NCBI RefSeq assembly: GCF_000427425.1
Contig: NZ_KE386495.1
Coordinates: forward strand, 857,072 to 921,071
DNA length: 64,000 nucleotides
Source: Caldanaerobius polysaccharolyticus DSM 13641
GTDB taxonomy: Bacteria; Bacillota; Thermoanaerobacteria; Thermoanaerobacterales; Caldanaerobiaceae
Reading direction: 5' to 3'
Under the pieces are notes generated by a model. The model was not told where the DNA came from. It saw nothing but the letters and a program-made list of their open reading frames with translations, and did no database searches. The position numbers were made by a program, and so were the translations under genes. Positions 56,016 through 64,000 of this stretch are shown one piece after another. The stretch's first letter is position 1. Each line of letters opens with the position of its first letter.

Positions 56016-56846
56016 ATGAAGTACAAGATGATAGCAATGGATATGGATGGTACTTTTTTAAACAGCCAGAGCATGCCTACGGAAGAAAATATAGAGGCAT
56101 TAAAAAAGGCTAAGCGAAGCGGCGTGGTAATAACTTTTGCTTCAGGGAGGATATACCCAGCCATAAAGGAATACGTCAGATTGTTTGGCGATGACGTGCC
56201 TGTAATAGCGTGTAATGGAGCTATTGTATACAGGTCAGCTGGACAAGAAGCCATATATAAAGCTTATATGCCTTACGAGGAGATGGTTAAGCTTTTAGAA
56301 ATATCCAGAGAATATAATCTCTATTATCACTTTTTTACAGAGGATAAGCTGTTTACGGTAGAACTGAAATACGGGTCACTTTTGTATAAAAAGTGGAATG
56401 ATAGGCTTCCGCCCCAAGAGAAGATAATGATAGAAGTAATAGATAACCCTTACGACGTGCTGAATAGGTATAAAAATAGCCTGGTTAAATTTGTGGTCAG
56501 CGATGACAATACAGATTTTTTAGACAATGTGGTCAAAAAGAAAATTGAAGAAAGCGGCGATTTTGAGGTGACCAAGTCAGCCAAGAACAATCTAGAGATC
56601 ATGGTAAAGGGGGTAAGTAAAGGAAGGGGCCTTGAGATTTTATCGGATTATCTGGCTATACCTAGAAGTCAGATAATTGCTGTCGGCGATAGCTTAAATG
56701 ATGTATCTATGATCAGGTATGCTGGGCTGGGAGTGGCGATGGGGAATGCCGATGAAAGGGTTATGCCATGGGCTGATTATGTAGCTCCAACCAATGATGA
56801 AAGCGGCATAGCTCATGTGGTGGAAAAATTTTTATTAAATTGTTAG
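56016..56846 (+). CDS. Cof-type HAD hydrolase (sugar phosphatase-like)
   Basis: 276 residues with GGAGAGAGG upstream. HAD motif I AMDMDGTFLNS (nucleophile Asp), motif II FASGRIYP, motif III Lys in KGVSKGRGL, motif IV VGDSLNDVSMIRYAGLGVAM. The IIB cap of the Cof family separates motifs II and III. Members dephosphorylate sugar phosphates, nucleotides or PLP; the substrate here is unknown. The next gene starts 13 nt after its stop. Confidence 0.93.
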   Translation: MKYKMIAMDMDGTFLNSQSMPTEENIEALKKAKRSGVVITFASGRIYPAIKEYVRLFGDDVPVIACNGAIVYRSAGQEAIYKAYMPYEEMVKLLEISREYNLYYHFFTEDKLFTVELKYGSLLYKKWNDRLPPQEKIMIEVIDNPYDVLNRYKNSLVKFVVSDDNTDFLDNVVKKKIEESGDFEVTKSAKNNLEIMVKGVSKGRGLEILSDYLAIPRSQIIAVGDSLNDVSMIRYAGLGVAMGNADERVMPWADYVAPTNDESGIAHVVEKFLLNC

Positions 56847-56859
56847 GAGAAGCGTGCGT

Positions 56860-57999
56860 ATGACAAAGGTATCTATTGTAAAATGTGAAAGTTATGACCA
56901 AAACGTGGTGGAACAGGCCATAGCTCAGGCCTTAGAGCACCTGGGCGGAGTAGAAAAATTCGTAAAAAAAGGAGATAAGGTGTTTTTAAAAGTAAATCTA
57001 TTAAAGAAAAACAAGCCGGATGACGCTGTAACCACACATCCTGCAGTGGTGGAAGCGGTGGTAAAGCTGGTTCAGAAATTAGGTGCAATACCTGTGATTG
57101 GCAATAGCCCTGGCGGTCCTTTTACCGAAAGGGCACTTCGCGCCGTGTACAGGATAACGGGTATGGCAGAGGTTGCGCATAGGACAGGGGCTTTGTTGAA
57201 TTATGATACCACCGAGATCACGGAGAAAGTTTACTGCGGTAAAGTCATAAAACAGGTCACGCTTATGAAGGCTATCAGAGACTGCAATGTGGTAATATCT
57301 TTGCCAAAGTTTAAAACCCATGGCATGACTGTATTTACCGGTGGAGTAAAAAATTTATTTGGCGTGGTACCTGGTTTAGTCAAAGCAGGGTACCATTTGA
57401 ACATGCCTGATGTCAGAGATTTTTCAGAGGCTTTGGTGGACCTGTGCTTGCATGTAAATCCTGCATTGACGATAATGGATGCCGTGGTAGGTATGGAGGG
57501 AAATGGCCCTTCTGCCGGAAGACCTCGAAACATAGGTCTGATTTTGGCTTCTTCTGACCCATTTGCGCTGGATACTGTAGCTACATCGATAATTGGATTG
57601 GGTCCCGACCAGGTTCCAACGGTAGCAAAAGCCAGCGATAGGGGATTGGGACTAAAAAAAGACATAGAGGTTATGGGATGTCCTGTGGAAAAAGTTTTAA
57701 TAAAGGATTTCGACGTGCCAGCTCTGAGGACCTTTGCGTTAACCAGTAAACTTCCTCCTCTTGTTGTCAAGTATTTGGACAATTATGTAAAGCCAAGACC
57801 CAGATTCATTTATGAAGTTTGTAAAGGATGTGGCGTATGTGCGGCCAATTGCCCCCCAGGTGCTCTATCTATGCAGGACAAAAAACCCCACGTGGACTTG
57901 GAAAAGTGCATAAGGTGTTTTTGCTGCCAGGAATTATGTCCTTATAAAGCTGTTGAGATAAAACAGCCTTTTATATCCAGGTTTATGTTTAGATATTGA
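56860..57999 (+). CDS. DUF362 protein with C-terminal 2x[4Fe-4S] ferredoxin domain
   Basis: 379 residues from ATG 56860 (TAGGAG about 10 nt upstream; GTG 56854 is the alternative). DUF362 domain with FLKVNLLKKNKPDDAVTTHP, ISLPKFKTHGMTVFTGGVKN and MDAVVGMEGNGPSAG. Then a bacterial ferredoxin tail with two clusters, CKGCGVCAANCPPGAL and CIRCFCCQELCPYKAV. An electron-transfer role is likely; the reaction is unknown. Terminated by a strong hairpin at 58000-58027. Confidence 0.9.
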   Translation: MTKVSIVKCESYDQNVVEQAIAQALEHLGGVEKFVKKGDKVFLKVNLLKKNKPDDAVTTHPAVVEAVVKLVQKLGAIPVIGNSPGGPFTERALRAVYRITGMAEVAHRTGALLNYDTTEITEKVYCGKVIKQVTLMKAIRDCNVVISLPKFKTHGMTVFTGGVKNLFGVVPGLVKAGYHLNMPDVRDFSEALVDLCLHVNPALTIMDAVVGMEGNGPSAGRPRNIGLILASSDPFALDTVATSIIGLGPDQVPTVAKASDRGLGLKKDIEVMGCPVEKVLIKDFDVPALRTFALTSKLPPLVVKYLDNYVKPRPRFIYEVCKGCGVCAANCPPGALSMQDKKPHVDLEKCIRCFCCQELCPYKAVEIKQPFISRFMFRY

Positions 58000-58027
58000 A
58001 AAAATAACCCTTAGGGGTTATTTTTTT
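58000..58027 (+). terminator. Rho-independent terminator after the DUF362 gene
   Basis: AATAACCC-ttag-GGGTTATT flanked by an A-run and followed by TTTTTTT, directly after the stop codon at 57997-57999. Confidence 0.92.
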
Positions 58028-58078
58028 GTATAAAAAAGGCAAAAGATCAAATAATAAAATTAGAGAGGAGGGCGCGTA

Positions 58079-60457
58079 GTGAAAGCAGCGATTATGGCAG
58101 GAGGTGTTGGCAGCAGATTAAGGCCGTTGACTTGCAATATCCCCAAGCCCATGGTGTCTGTAGCCAACAGGCCTGTTATGGAATACACTGTAGAATTGTT
58201 GAAAAAGTACGGTATCAGGGATATGTGCGCTACACTCCAGTATTTACCTAATAAGATAAAAGAACATTTTGGCGATGGCAGTCGTTTTGGGGTCAACATT
58301 CGATACTATATCGAAGACCAGCCATTGGGGACGGCGGGAAGTGTTAAAAACGCAGAAGATTTCCTGGATGAAACCTTTGTCGTGATAAGCGGTGATGTAT
58401 TAACAAATTTTGAGCTTGACAAAGCGTTAGAATATCACAAAAGCAAAAATTCACTGGTCACTATTGTTCTCACAAGGGTACCTGTTCCTCTTGAATACGG
58501 CGTTGTTGTAACCGATGAAAACGGCAGGATTATTAGGTTTCTTGAAAAACCGTCGTGGAGCGAAGTGTTCAGCGATACTGTGAATACGGGAATATATATC
58601 TTGGAACCAGAAGTCTTAAATTATATAGAGAAAGGGCGCGTGTTTGATTTTAGTAAAGACCTTTTTCCGTTGTTGTTGCAGCAAGGCAAGCCTGTATATG
58701 GATATATCGCTGATGGGTACTGGTGTGATATAGGTAATATACAGCAGTATATGGGTTGTCACCGGGATATACTGATGGGATCGGTGCAGGTGAATTTAAA
58801 GGAAAAGGCTTGGAGACCAGGGGTATGGATGGGCGATAATGTTAAAATAGGGGAAGGTTCTGTGATAAGCGACTACGTTATTATAGGAGACAATGTCAGG
58901 ATAGGCAAAAACGTATTGATAGACAGCGGAACGGTTATCGGAGACGATGTGGTAATTGAGGATAACACCACCGTGAAAAAGGCCGTGGTGTGGAGCAATT
59001 CGTATATTGGCAGGAATTGTGAGATAAGGGCTTCTTTGCTTTGCCACAGGGTTCAATTAAAAGACAAGACATGTGCATTTGAGCACAGCGTTATTGGTGA
59101 CGACACTTTAGTCAAAGAAGGCAGTATAATAAAACCCGGTATAAAGATATGGCCACAAAAGGTGATTGAACAAGAGAGCGTGGTGTTTAGCGATGTTGTA
59201 TGGGGCAGTCAATATAAGAAAAATTTATTTGGGTACGATGGCATAGCGGGACAGGTCAACATCGATATAACTCCTGAATTTTGTGCCAGATTAGGCAGCG
59301 CATTACCTTGTGTTTTGAAAGACCACATAGGCGTAAGCTGTGATGACTTCGTGCAGTCGCAGATGTTGAAAAAAGCGTTGATATCCGGTCTGATGTCTAC
59401 GGGTGTTCGCGTTTACGATTTTGGGACAATGATATTGCCTATGATGCGCTCAGCGGTGAGAGACTATGGATTAAATGGAGCTGTGCATATAAAGCGCGTA
59501 AATGATGATAAAACATCGGTTATTGATATACTGGACAGCAAGGGGTGCAACATAGATAAAGATAAAGAGAGAAAATTAGAAAATGCCTTAAACCAAGGGG
59601 ATTTTAAAAGGTGCGGATCTGAAGATATAAAAAATGTAGATGTGATACCGGCTTATGACAGAATATATATGGTTAAGCTGTTAAATGCCATTGATGCCAG
59701 CAGTTTGCGAAGAAGACATTTTACAGTAAGCTTTGAAACCTCATCTGAATATATGAGAAGGCTGCTTGCCGGTATGTTAAATTATTGTGGTTGCATTGTA
59801 AGTGATAATGGCGAGATTAATTTTTATATCGACAGTAACGGGGAAATTCTAGGGCTAAAGGGCCCTGATGGCAAAGTGCTTTCTGAAGAGACGATGATAG
59901 CTTTGAGATCTTACCTTGCCCTTCAAGGCCCAGGCACTGAACCGATAGTTATTCCTGTAAATAGCCCTGACGCTATATGCGAAATGGTTAAATCGAAAAA
60001 CAGGGAAGTGATATATACAAAAACGGCGTTGCAGGATTGGATGGGTAAACTCAGGGATAATGAAACTGATATCAAAGGTATTACGCAATTTGACCTTAGG
60101 TTTGACGCCGTAAGCTTTTTATTAAAGTTAATGGAGACAATAGCTAAGGAAGGCATTACGCTGGCAGAATTGCTTACAAAGTTACCTGCATTTTATTTTG
60201 ACAAAAAAACTGTGTATTGTAGCTGGGATGCCAAAGGGCGTGTAATGCGCAGCCTTTTGGAAGAAATCCACGGCGATGAGGAGATAGAAGGGGTAAAGAT
60301 AAGGCATGATAAAGGCTGGGCAATGGTTTTGCCAGACCCTGACCGACCCGCGTGCAAGGTGTACGCTCAGGGTTATACCGAAGAATACGCCAGAGAACTT
60401 ACGGATATGTATGTACAAAAGATAAAATCGCTGGACAGCGATAAAAAGAAAGAATAA
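58079..60457 (+). CDS. Sugar-nucleotidyltransferase / PMM-like fusion protein
   Basis: 792 residues from GTG 58079 (GAGAGGAGG upstream). Nucleotidyltransferase domain about 1-230 with MAGGVGSRLRPLTCNIPKPM, VVISGDVLTN and YGYIADGYWCDIGN. Left-handed beta-helix of hexapeptide repeats about 245-365 (IGDNVRIGKNVLIDSGTVIG). Phosphomannomutase-like domains occupy about 375-790. It probably makes an NDP-sugar (mannose-1-P guanylyltransferase group) for the surface polysaccharide genes around it. Oddity: where active mutases have the phosphoserine motif TASHNP, this protein reads GAVHIKRVNDDKTSV, so the mutase half looks catalytically dead and may be regulatory. Confidence 0.85.
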   Translation: MKAAIMAGGVGSRLRPLTCNIPKPMVSVANRPVMEYTVELLKKYGIRDMCATLQYLPNKIKEHFGDGSRFGVNIRYYIEDQPLGTAGSVKNAEDFLDETFVVISGDVLTNFELDKALEYHKSKNSLVTIVLTRVPVPLEYGVVVTDENGRIIRFLEKPSWSEVFSDTVNTGIYILEPEVLNYIEKGRVFDFSKDLFPLLLQQGKPVYGYIADGYWCDIGNIQQYMGCHRDILMGSVQVNLKEKAWRPGVWMGDNVKIGEGSVISDYVIIGDNVRIGKNVLIDSGTVIGDDVVIEDNTTVKKAVVWSNSYIGRNCEIRASLLCHRVQLKDKTCAFEHSVIGDDTLVKEGSIIKPGIKIWPQKVIEQESVVFSDVVWGSQYKKNLFGYDGIAGQVNIDITPEFCARLGSALPCVLKDHIGVSCDDFVQSQMLKKALISGLMSTGVRVYDFGTMILPMMRSAVRDYGLNGAVHIKRVNDDKTSVIDILDSKGCNIDKDKERKLENALNQGDFKRCGSEDIKNVDVIPAYDRIYMVKLLNAIDASSLRRRHFTVSFETSSEYMRRLLAGMLNYCGCIVSDNGEINFYIDSNGEILGLKGPDGKVLSEETMIALRSYLALQGPGTEPIVIPVNSPDAICEMVKSKNREVIYTKTALQDWMGKLRDNETDIKGITQFDLRFDAVSFLLKLMETIAKEGITLAELLTKLPAFYFDKKTVYCSWDAKGRVMRSLLEEIHGDEEIEGVKIRHDKGWAMVLPDPDRPACKVYAQGYTEEYARELTDMYVQKIKSLDSDKKKE

Positions 60458-60499
60458 ACTCAAAGTTCTCAAAAATGGTGAACTTTGAGTTTATTCTTT
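60449..60499. terminator. 20-bp palindromic terminator shared by convergent genes
   Basis: AAAGAATAAACTCAAAGTTC (60449-60468) and its exact complement at 60480-60499, with an 11-nt loop. Both genes end Glu-stop (GAATAA) in the outer arms. Confidence 0.9.
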
Positions 60500-61609
60500 G
60501 AGGACACTTAAGTATACCTCCTCTGTTTTTCTTATCATCTCTTTTACGGAAAATCGTTCAACGCTCTTTTTACCGTTTAGAGCCAGATTAGCCGCTAATT
60601 GTTGGTTGTCCAGCAGTAGCAAGATTTTTTCAGCTAGTAGTGTCGGATTAGCTGGAGGTATGAGCAATCCCGTTTCATTGTTGATTATCATTTCACTGGG
60701 GCCTCCCGCGTTTGTAGATATTACCGGCTTTTGATGCCACATAGCCTCGATGATAACCAACGATTGCCCTTCAATCAAAGATGTGACGCATATTATATCA
60801 GAGGCTATATATATGTTATCGATGTCGCTGCGATATCCTGTAAAATGAACGCGATCATGTAAACCTAGATTATTTACCTGTTTTACCAACGAATCTTTCA
60901 ATGGGCCTTCTCCTACTATCAGAAAATGTACGTCGCTTCTCTTTTTTGCAATAAACCATGCGGCTTCGATAAAGTATCTGTGTCCTTTGACTGACTGAAG
61001 CCTTGCCACAGTGGTTACTATTTTTTGCATTGGATCAATGTTTAGCTCTTTTAATACCTCTTCTCTCGTTTTGGTGGCTATTCGAGAAGAAAAATCTATA
61101 CCGTTGTAAATTGTCACAATTTTCTTATCGCTTATACCCATCTTGATTAAATCATTTTTAAGAGCGTCTGAGACAGTAATGACTTTGGTGGAAATAGGCG
61201 ATGTGGCCAGCGTCATGTATTTGGCTACCATGGCTTCCAGTTTGCTGTCATAGTCATTCATTATAAAACTGTGGAAAGTAGTGACAACAGGCTTGCGAGC
61301 TAAAAAAGCAGCGATCCGCGCCATCGTATTGGCCCTTACACCATGGGTGTGCACGATGTCTAAATTGTTTTCCAGAATGTAATTTTTCAAAGGTTTTATC
61401 GTGGAAAAATCGAATTTATGTTTCATTGGGATCACTATGGCATTTATACCTCTTTTAACAGCCTCATCGTACATTGGGCCTTTGCACAGGCAAATGAGAT
61501 AAGGTTCAAAGGTTGACTTATCTATGTATTCAAATATCGTTAAAACATGCATTTCAGCCCCGCCTAGCTCGCTTCCGCCTATGATGTGTAATACCTTGAT
61601 TTTCTTCAT
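60491..61609 (-). CDS. GT4-family glycosyltransferase
   Basis: 372 residues from ATG 61609 (AAGGTG upstream; in-frame GTG 61618 less likely). N-terminal GT-B domain with HIIGGSELGGAEMHVLTIFE and VHTHGVRANTMARIAA. C-terminal domain with IVTTVARLQSVKGHRYFIEA, FLIVGEGPLKDSL, HFTGYRSDID and SLIEGQSLVIIEAM plus PVISTNAGG, the E-x7-E motif of retaining GT4 enzymes. It transfers a sugar from an NDP-sugar during surface glycan synthesis. Downstream partner of the nucleotidyltransferase gene at 61623-62294. Confidence 0.92.
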   Translation of the reverse strand: MKKIKVLHIIGGSELGGAEMHVLTIFEYIDKSTFEPYLICLCKGPMYDEAVKRGINAIVIPMKHKFDFSTIKPLKNYILENNLDIVHTHGVRANTMARIAAFLARKPVVTTFHSFIMNDYDSKLEAMVAKYMTLATSPISTKVITVSDALKNDLIKMGISDKKIVTIYNGIDFSSRIATKTREEVLKELNIDPMQKIVTTVARLQSVKGHRYFIEAAWFIAKKRSDVHFLIVGEGPLKDSLVKQVNNLGLHDRVHFTGYRSDIDNIYIASDIICVTSLIEGQSLVIIEAMWHQKPVISTNAGGPSEMIINNETGLLIPPANPTLLAEKILLLLDNQQLAANLALNGKKSVERFSVKEMIRKTEEVYLSVLKE

Positions 61610-61622
61610 ATTATTCACCTTG

Positions 61623-62294
61623 TTATTTTTTAAACAGATCTATAGCGTTGGAAAGATCTTCTTTAAAGTCGATCTCTATGCACCTGTTTTCACCTATATC
61701 TATAGCCTTAAATTTTTTACCGCCGTTTATCATTATTTCAATAGCTCTTTCAAAATAATCGTCGGCATTACATTTTAGTAAAGCTTGTTTAAATTCATCT
61801 ATATCTTCCTTTGTGATTTTGTTTATCCCAACCGCTTCGCCTTCGGCTTCTTTTACTTTTTTGGAAATCTCTGTAATAAAGCCATTTTTATCTGTTTTAT
61901 ACTTTACTTCTTCCTCAGCGCATCTTGATGTGTTGACGGCAACTGCGTTTCCTTGGTGAGATATAAGCAGTTTTATGATATTTCCATCAAATACCGTGTC
62001 GCCGTTTAACCATATTACGTCATCGTAGAGGTCCTTGATTCCTTCTAAAAGGCTTTTTGACGTGTTTGTCACGGAATACAGAGGGTTGTATTTATATAAA
62101 ATCTCAGGATAAAATTCCATTATAAGTTCTTTTTTGAATCCCACTACTGCTATTATTTCGTTTATGCCGTTTTCTTTTAATAACCTTATTTGCCTACCTA
62201 TTATTGTCTCATCGTTATTGATTTGGGTTAGACATTTGGGCAGTTTTCTACCCAACCTCGAGCCAATGCCAGCAGCTAGTATTACACCTTTCAT
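61623..62294 (-). CDS. NTP transferase, LicC-like cytidylyl/sugar type
   Basis: 223 residues starting MKGVILAAGIGSRLGRKLPK, the signature of nucleotidyltransferases, with VIWLNGDTVFDGNI (catalytic Asp) and IEIDFKEDLSNAIDLF at the end. Length and motifs resemble LicC choline-phosphate cytidylyltransferases and inositol/glycerol-type relatives. Given the CDP-glycerol-type gene at 63630, activation of a small alcohol phosphate or sugar phosphate for wall polymers is plausible, but the substrate is not fixed. It lies upstream of the GT4 gene in a two-gene operon. Confidence 0.82.
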   Translation of the reverse strand: MKGVILAAGIGSRLGRKLPKCLTQINNDETIIGRQIRLLKENGINEIIAVVGFKKELIMEFYPEILYKYNPLYSVTNTSKSLLEGIKDLYDDVIWLNGDTVFDGNIIKLLISHQGNAVAVNTSRCAEEEVKYKTDKNGFITEISKKVKEAEGEAVGINKITKEDIDEFKQALLKCNADDYFERAIEIMINGGKKFKAIDIGENRCIEIDFKEDLSNAIDLFKK

Positions 62295-62401
62295 CTAAGT
62301 AACATCCTTTCCCGTTAATTTTTTTATATGTGTATCCTTTCATTATTATAACCTTTGTCTGCCTTATTTCCAAGCTTTTTTAGATTTTTGTTTATAATAA
62401 C

Positions 62402-62430
62402 TTGACATTGTTTCGGTTATGTCACATAAT
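62402..62430 (+). promoter_or_regulatory. Sigma-A promoter of the TuaH-like gene
   Basis: TTGACA at 62402-62407, 17-nt spacer, CATAAT at 62425-62430, 37 nt before the start codon. It lies in the divergent region 62295-62467. Confidence 0.75.
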
Positions 62431-62467
62431 CTTATTATAAACATGGTAATAGCGGAGGGCATAGGGA

Positions 62468-63622
62468 ATGGATATAGTTTGCTTTTCAGCAGTTAATTGG
62501 GATCCAATAATGACCAGGATACAGCATTTAATGAAAAGGTTTCCGAAAGGCAACAGGGTATTTTTCTTTGAGCCGCCTTCAACTTTAATTTCTCCTTTAA
62601 AGGATAGGGAACGATTAGAGGATTTATACATTTGGATTAAAAATCCGAAGAAGAAATTAGATAACAATATTTACATATTAAAGTTGCCTCCGGTGTTTCC
62701 TTTTTATAATAAAAATAGGATTGTAAATAGAATCAACAGTTTTTTTTTAGCGGTTTACTTAAATATTATTTTTAAAAGGTTTAATGTACAAAAGCCTCTT
62801 TTTTGGATGTACCTCCCTAACAATGTAGATTTATTAAAATACGTTAAATACTCGTATTTGGTGTACGACTGCGTGGACAAGCATTCTGAATTCAGTGGGT
62901 TAATAAATAAAGAACTGGTGGAGCAGTACGAAAGGGAGTTGTGCGAAAAAAGTAATGTGGTTTTTGCTACGGCTGAAACTTTGTATGAAAGTGTTAAATC
63001 GTACAACCCAAATACGTATTTAATACCTAATGGAGCGGATTTTGATTTGTTTAATTCTGCGTACACACAGAATTTAGAAAAACCGGAGGAATTTTTAAAT
63101 ATAAAAGGCAGGGTATTGGGGTACGTTGGTGTTATTAGAGATTGGGTGGACATTGATTTGATAGATTATATTGCCAGCAGACGAGAAGATTGGAGTATAG
63201 TGCTTATAGGCCCTGTGGGCAATGACGTGGACATTACCAGGCTTAGGAGTAAGCAAAATGTGCATTTTTTAGGTGCGAGAAAGCAGCAAGAGCTGCCCAG
63301 GTATATTAAGTATTTTGATGTATGCCTTAACGTGTTTAAAGTCAATGAGTTGACTAAAAATGTAAGTCCTCTTAAATTGTATGAATATATGGCAACGGGA
63401 AAACCTATAGTGTCCACCAGGATGCCGCACGTACAAAATTATACTGATGTAGTTTATATCGCCGATGATTATGAGGATTTTATAAAGAAATGCGAAATAG
63501 CTATGGGCGAAGATAAGAGCGTTGTGGAAAAGAGGATTGAATGTGCAAAACAGGCTTCATGGGACAACCGCATGAAGGATATAATGGCGATAATAGAGAA
63601 GGAGTTTGCGCTGGGGAGGTGA
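62468..63622 (+). CDS. Glycosyltransferase, TuaH-like
   Basis: 384 residues; ATG 62468 with GCGGAGG. Starts DIVCFSAVNWDPIMTRIQHL, a beginning seen in TuaH-type glycosyltransferases of teichuronic acid synthesis. YLVYDCVDKHSEFSG is followed by VVFATAETLYESV and the GT-B C-terminal half with LGYVGVIRDWVDIDLI, VLIGPV, VHFLGARKQQELPRYI and SPLKLYEYMATGKPIVST. A retaining GT4-like enzyme is likely. It is followed after 7 nt by a CDP-glycerol glycerophosphotransferase-like gene, which supports a wall-polymer role. Confidence 0.85.
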   Translation: MDIVCFSAVNWDPIMTRIQHLMKRFPKGNRVFFFEPPSTLISPLKDRERLEDLYIWIKNPKKKLDNNIYILKLPPVFPFYNKNRIVNRINSFFLAVYLNIIFKRFNVQKPLFWMYLPNNVDLLKYVKYSYLVYDCVDKHSEFSGLINKELVEQYERELCEKSNVVFATAETLYESVKSYNPNTYLIPNGADFDLFNSAYTQNLEKPEEFLNIKGRVLGYVGVIRDWVDIDLIDYIASRREDWSIVLIGPVGNDVDITRLRSKQNVHFLGARKQQELPRYIKYFDVCLNVFKVNELTKNVSPLKLYEYMATGKPIVSTRMPHVQNYTDVVYIADDYEDFIKKCEIAMGEDKSVVEKRIECAKQASWDNRMKDIMAIIEKEFALGR

Positions 63623-63629
63623 AATTGAC

Positions 63630-64000
63630 ATGCTGGGCAAGGTTAACTACTATGCTAAAAGGCTGCTCATAAGAGTAATGAATATATGTAAGTTTCTCGT
63701 AAGAACAGAAAAAGGGAAAATAGTGCTGATGGACTATACTCCTTTTAGTGGATCTAATTCGTGGGCGTTATATGATTACATAAAAAATGAGGTAGGTTAT
63801 AAAAATGTAGAAATTGTGAGGAACAGTGAATTAGAGGGTGGAAGCGTATTAAAATACATTAAGGCCATTTTAAATCTATTGAGGGCAGAGGTTCTTTTGA
63901 CGACCCATGATTTGCCTGTATGTAAGAAATCCCAGTTGTTGATACAGATGTGGCATGGCATTCCTTTAAAAGCGATGGGGCTGTTAGACAAGACAATATC
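63630..64000 (+). CDS. CDP-glycerol glycerophosphotransferase-like, N-terminal part
   Basis: ATG 63630 preceded by GGGGAGGTG; the frame is open for 123 codons to the window end, so the gene is cut by the edge. The product starts MLGKVNYYAKRLLIRVMNIC, then KGKIVLMDYTPFSGSNSWAL, and reaches LLTTHDLPVCKK and QMWHGIPLKAMGL. The WHGxPLK motif is the hallmark of the TagB/TagF family (PF04464), which adds glycerol-phosphate (or ribitol-phosphate) to teichoic-type polymers. It is the second gene after the promoter at 62402. Confidence 0.82.
   Translation, partial: MLGKVNYYAKRLLIRVMNICKFLVRTEKGKIVLMDYTPFSGSNSWALYDYIKNEVGYKNVEIVRNSELEGGSVLKYIKAILNLLRAEVLLTTHDLPVCKKSQLLIQMWHGIPLKAMGLLDKTI

Overview
The window looks like a chromosomal stretch of a low-GC, anaerobic, probably thermophilic Firmicute (Clostridia, Thermoanaerobacter/Caldanaerobius-like). 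The reasons are Gram-positive gene starts (strong GGAGG sites, frequent GTG/TTG starts), NfnAB, a PPi-type phosphofructokinase, a tag/tua-type wall-polymer cluster and the combination of type III-A with type I-B CRISPR loci. The assignment is an inference from gene content, not a match to a named genome.

Positions 1-21137 form one CRISPR-Cas island. It opens with the 3' end of cas10/csm1, then csm2-csm5, a cas6-like gene and a CARF-HEPN ribonuclease carrying a C-terminal Csx20-like (ring-nuclease family) domain. CRISPR array 1 follows (17 repeats). Next come a second, stand-alone CARF-HEPN gene, a second cas6, cas2, and a type I-B interference/adaptation set (cas8, cas7, cas5, cas3, cas4, cas1). 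Array 2 follows (59 full repeats plus a truncated one). Only one cas1-cas2-cas4 set is visible. Both arrays have homologous leaders with the same hairpin at the same distance from the first repeat, so they probably share adaptation machinery. The two repeats differ at only three bases. Several spacers are related: four are exact internal duplicates, one pair matches the same coding site on opposite strands, and one pair matches across the two arrays.

Positions 21138-28500 hold an unassigned, hairpin-rich stretch, a DUF4330 gene, a small membrane protein and an O-antigen-ligase-like gene. An IS3-family (IS150 group) element sits in the loop of the terminator between that gene and a convergent sugar operon (GH4 alpha-galactosidase-like, DUF4380, TIM-barrel epimerase).

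Positions 28500-47700 carry tRNA-Pro(CGG), a MATE transporter, a secreted DUF2680 protein, two tandem OmpR-type two-component systems, PPi-dependent phosphofructokinase, a 2,893-residue cyclic beta-1,2-glucan synthase-like protein, NAD synthetase and a GH130 phosphorylase. Positions 47700-64000 carry trpS, a Cys-rich protein, a Zn alcohol dehydrogenase, nfnAB, an anchored protein of unknown role, an aminotransferase, a Fur/PerR regulator, a Cof-type phosphatase, a DUF362-ferredoxin protein and a surface-polysaccharide cluster. That cluster runs from a sugar-nucleotidyltransferase/PMM fusion to the start of a CDP-glycerol glycerophosphotransferase at the window edge.

A recurrent feature is that convergent genes end inside shared perfect palindromes. 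At three junctions the two opposing proteins have identical C-terminal residues because both stop codons lie in the same inverted repeat.
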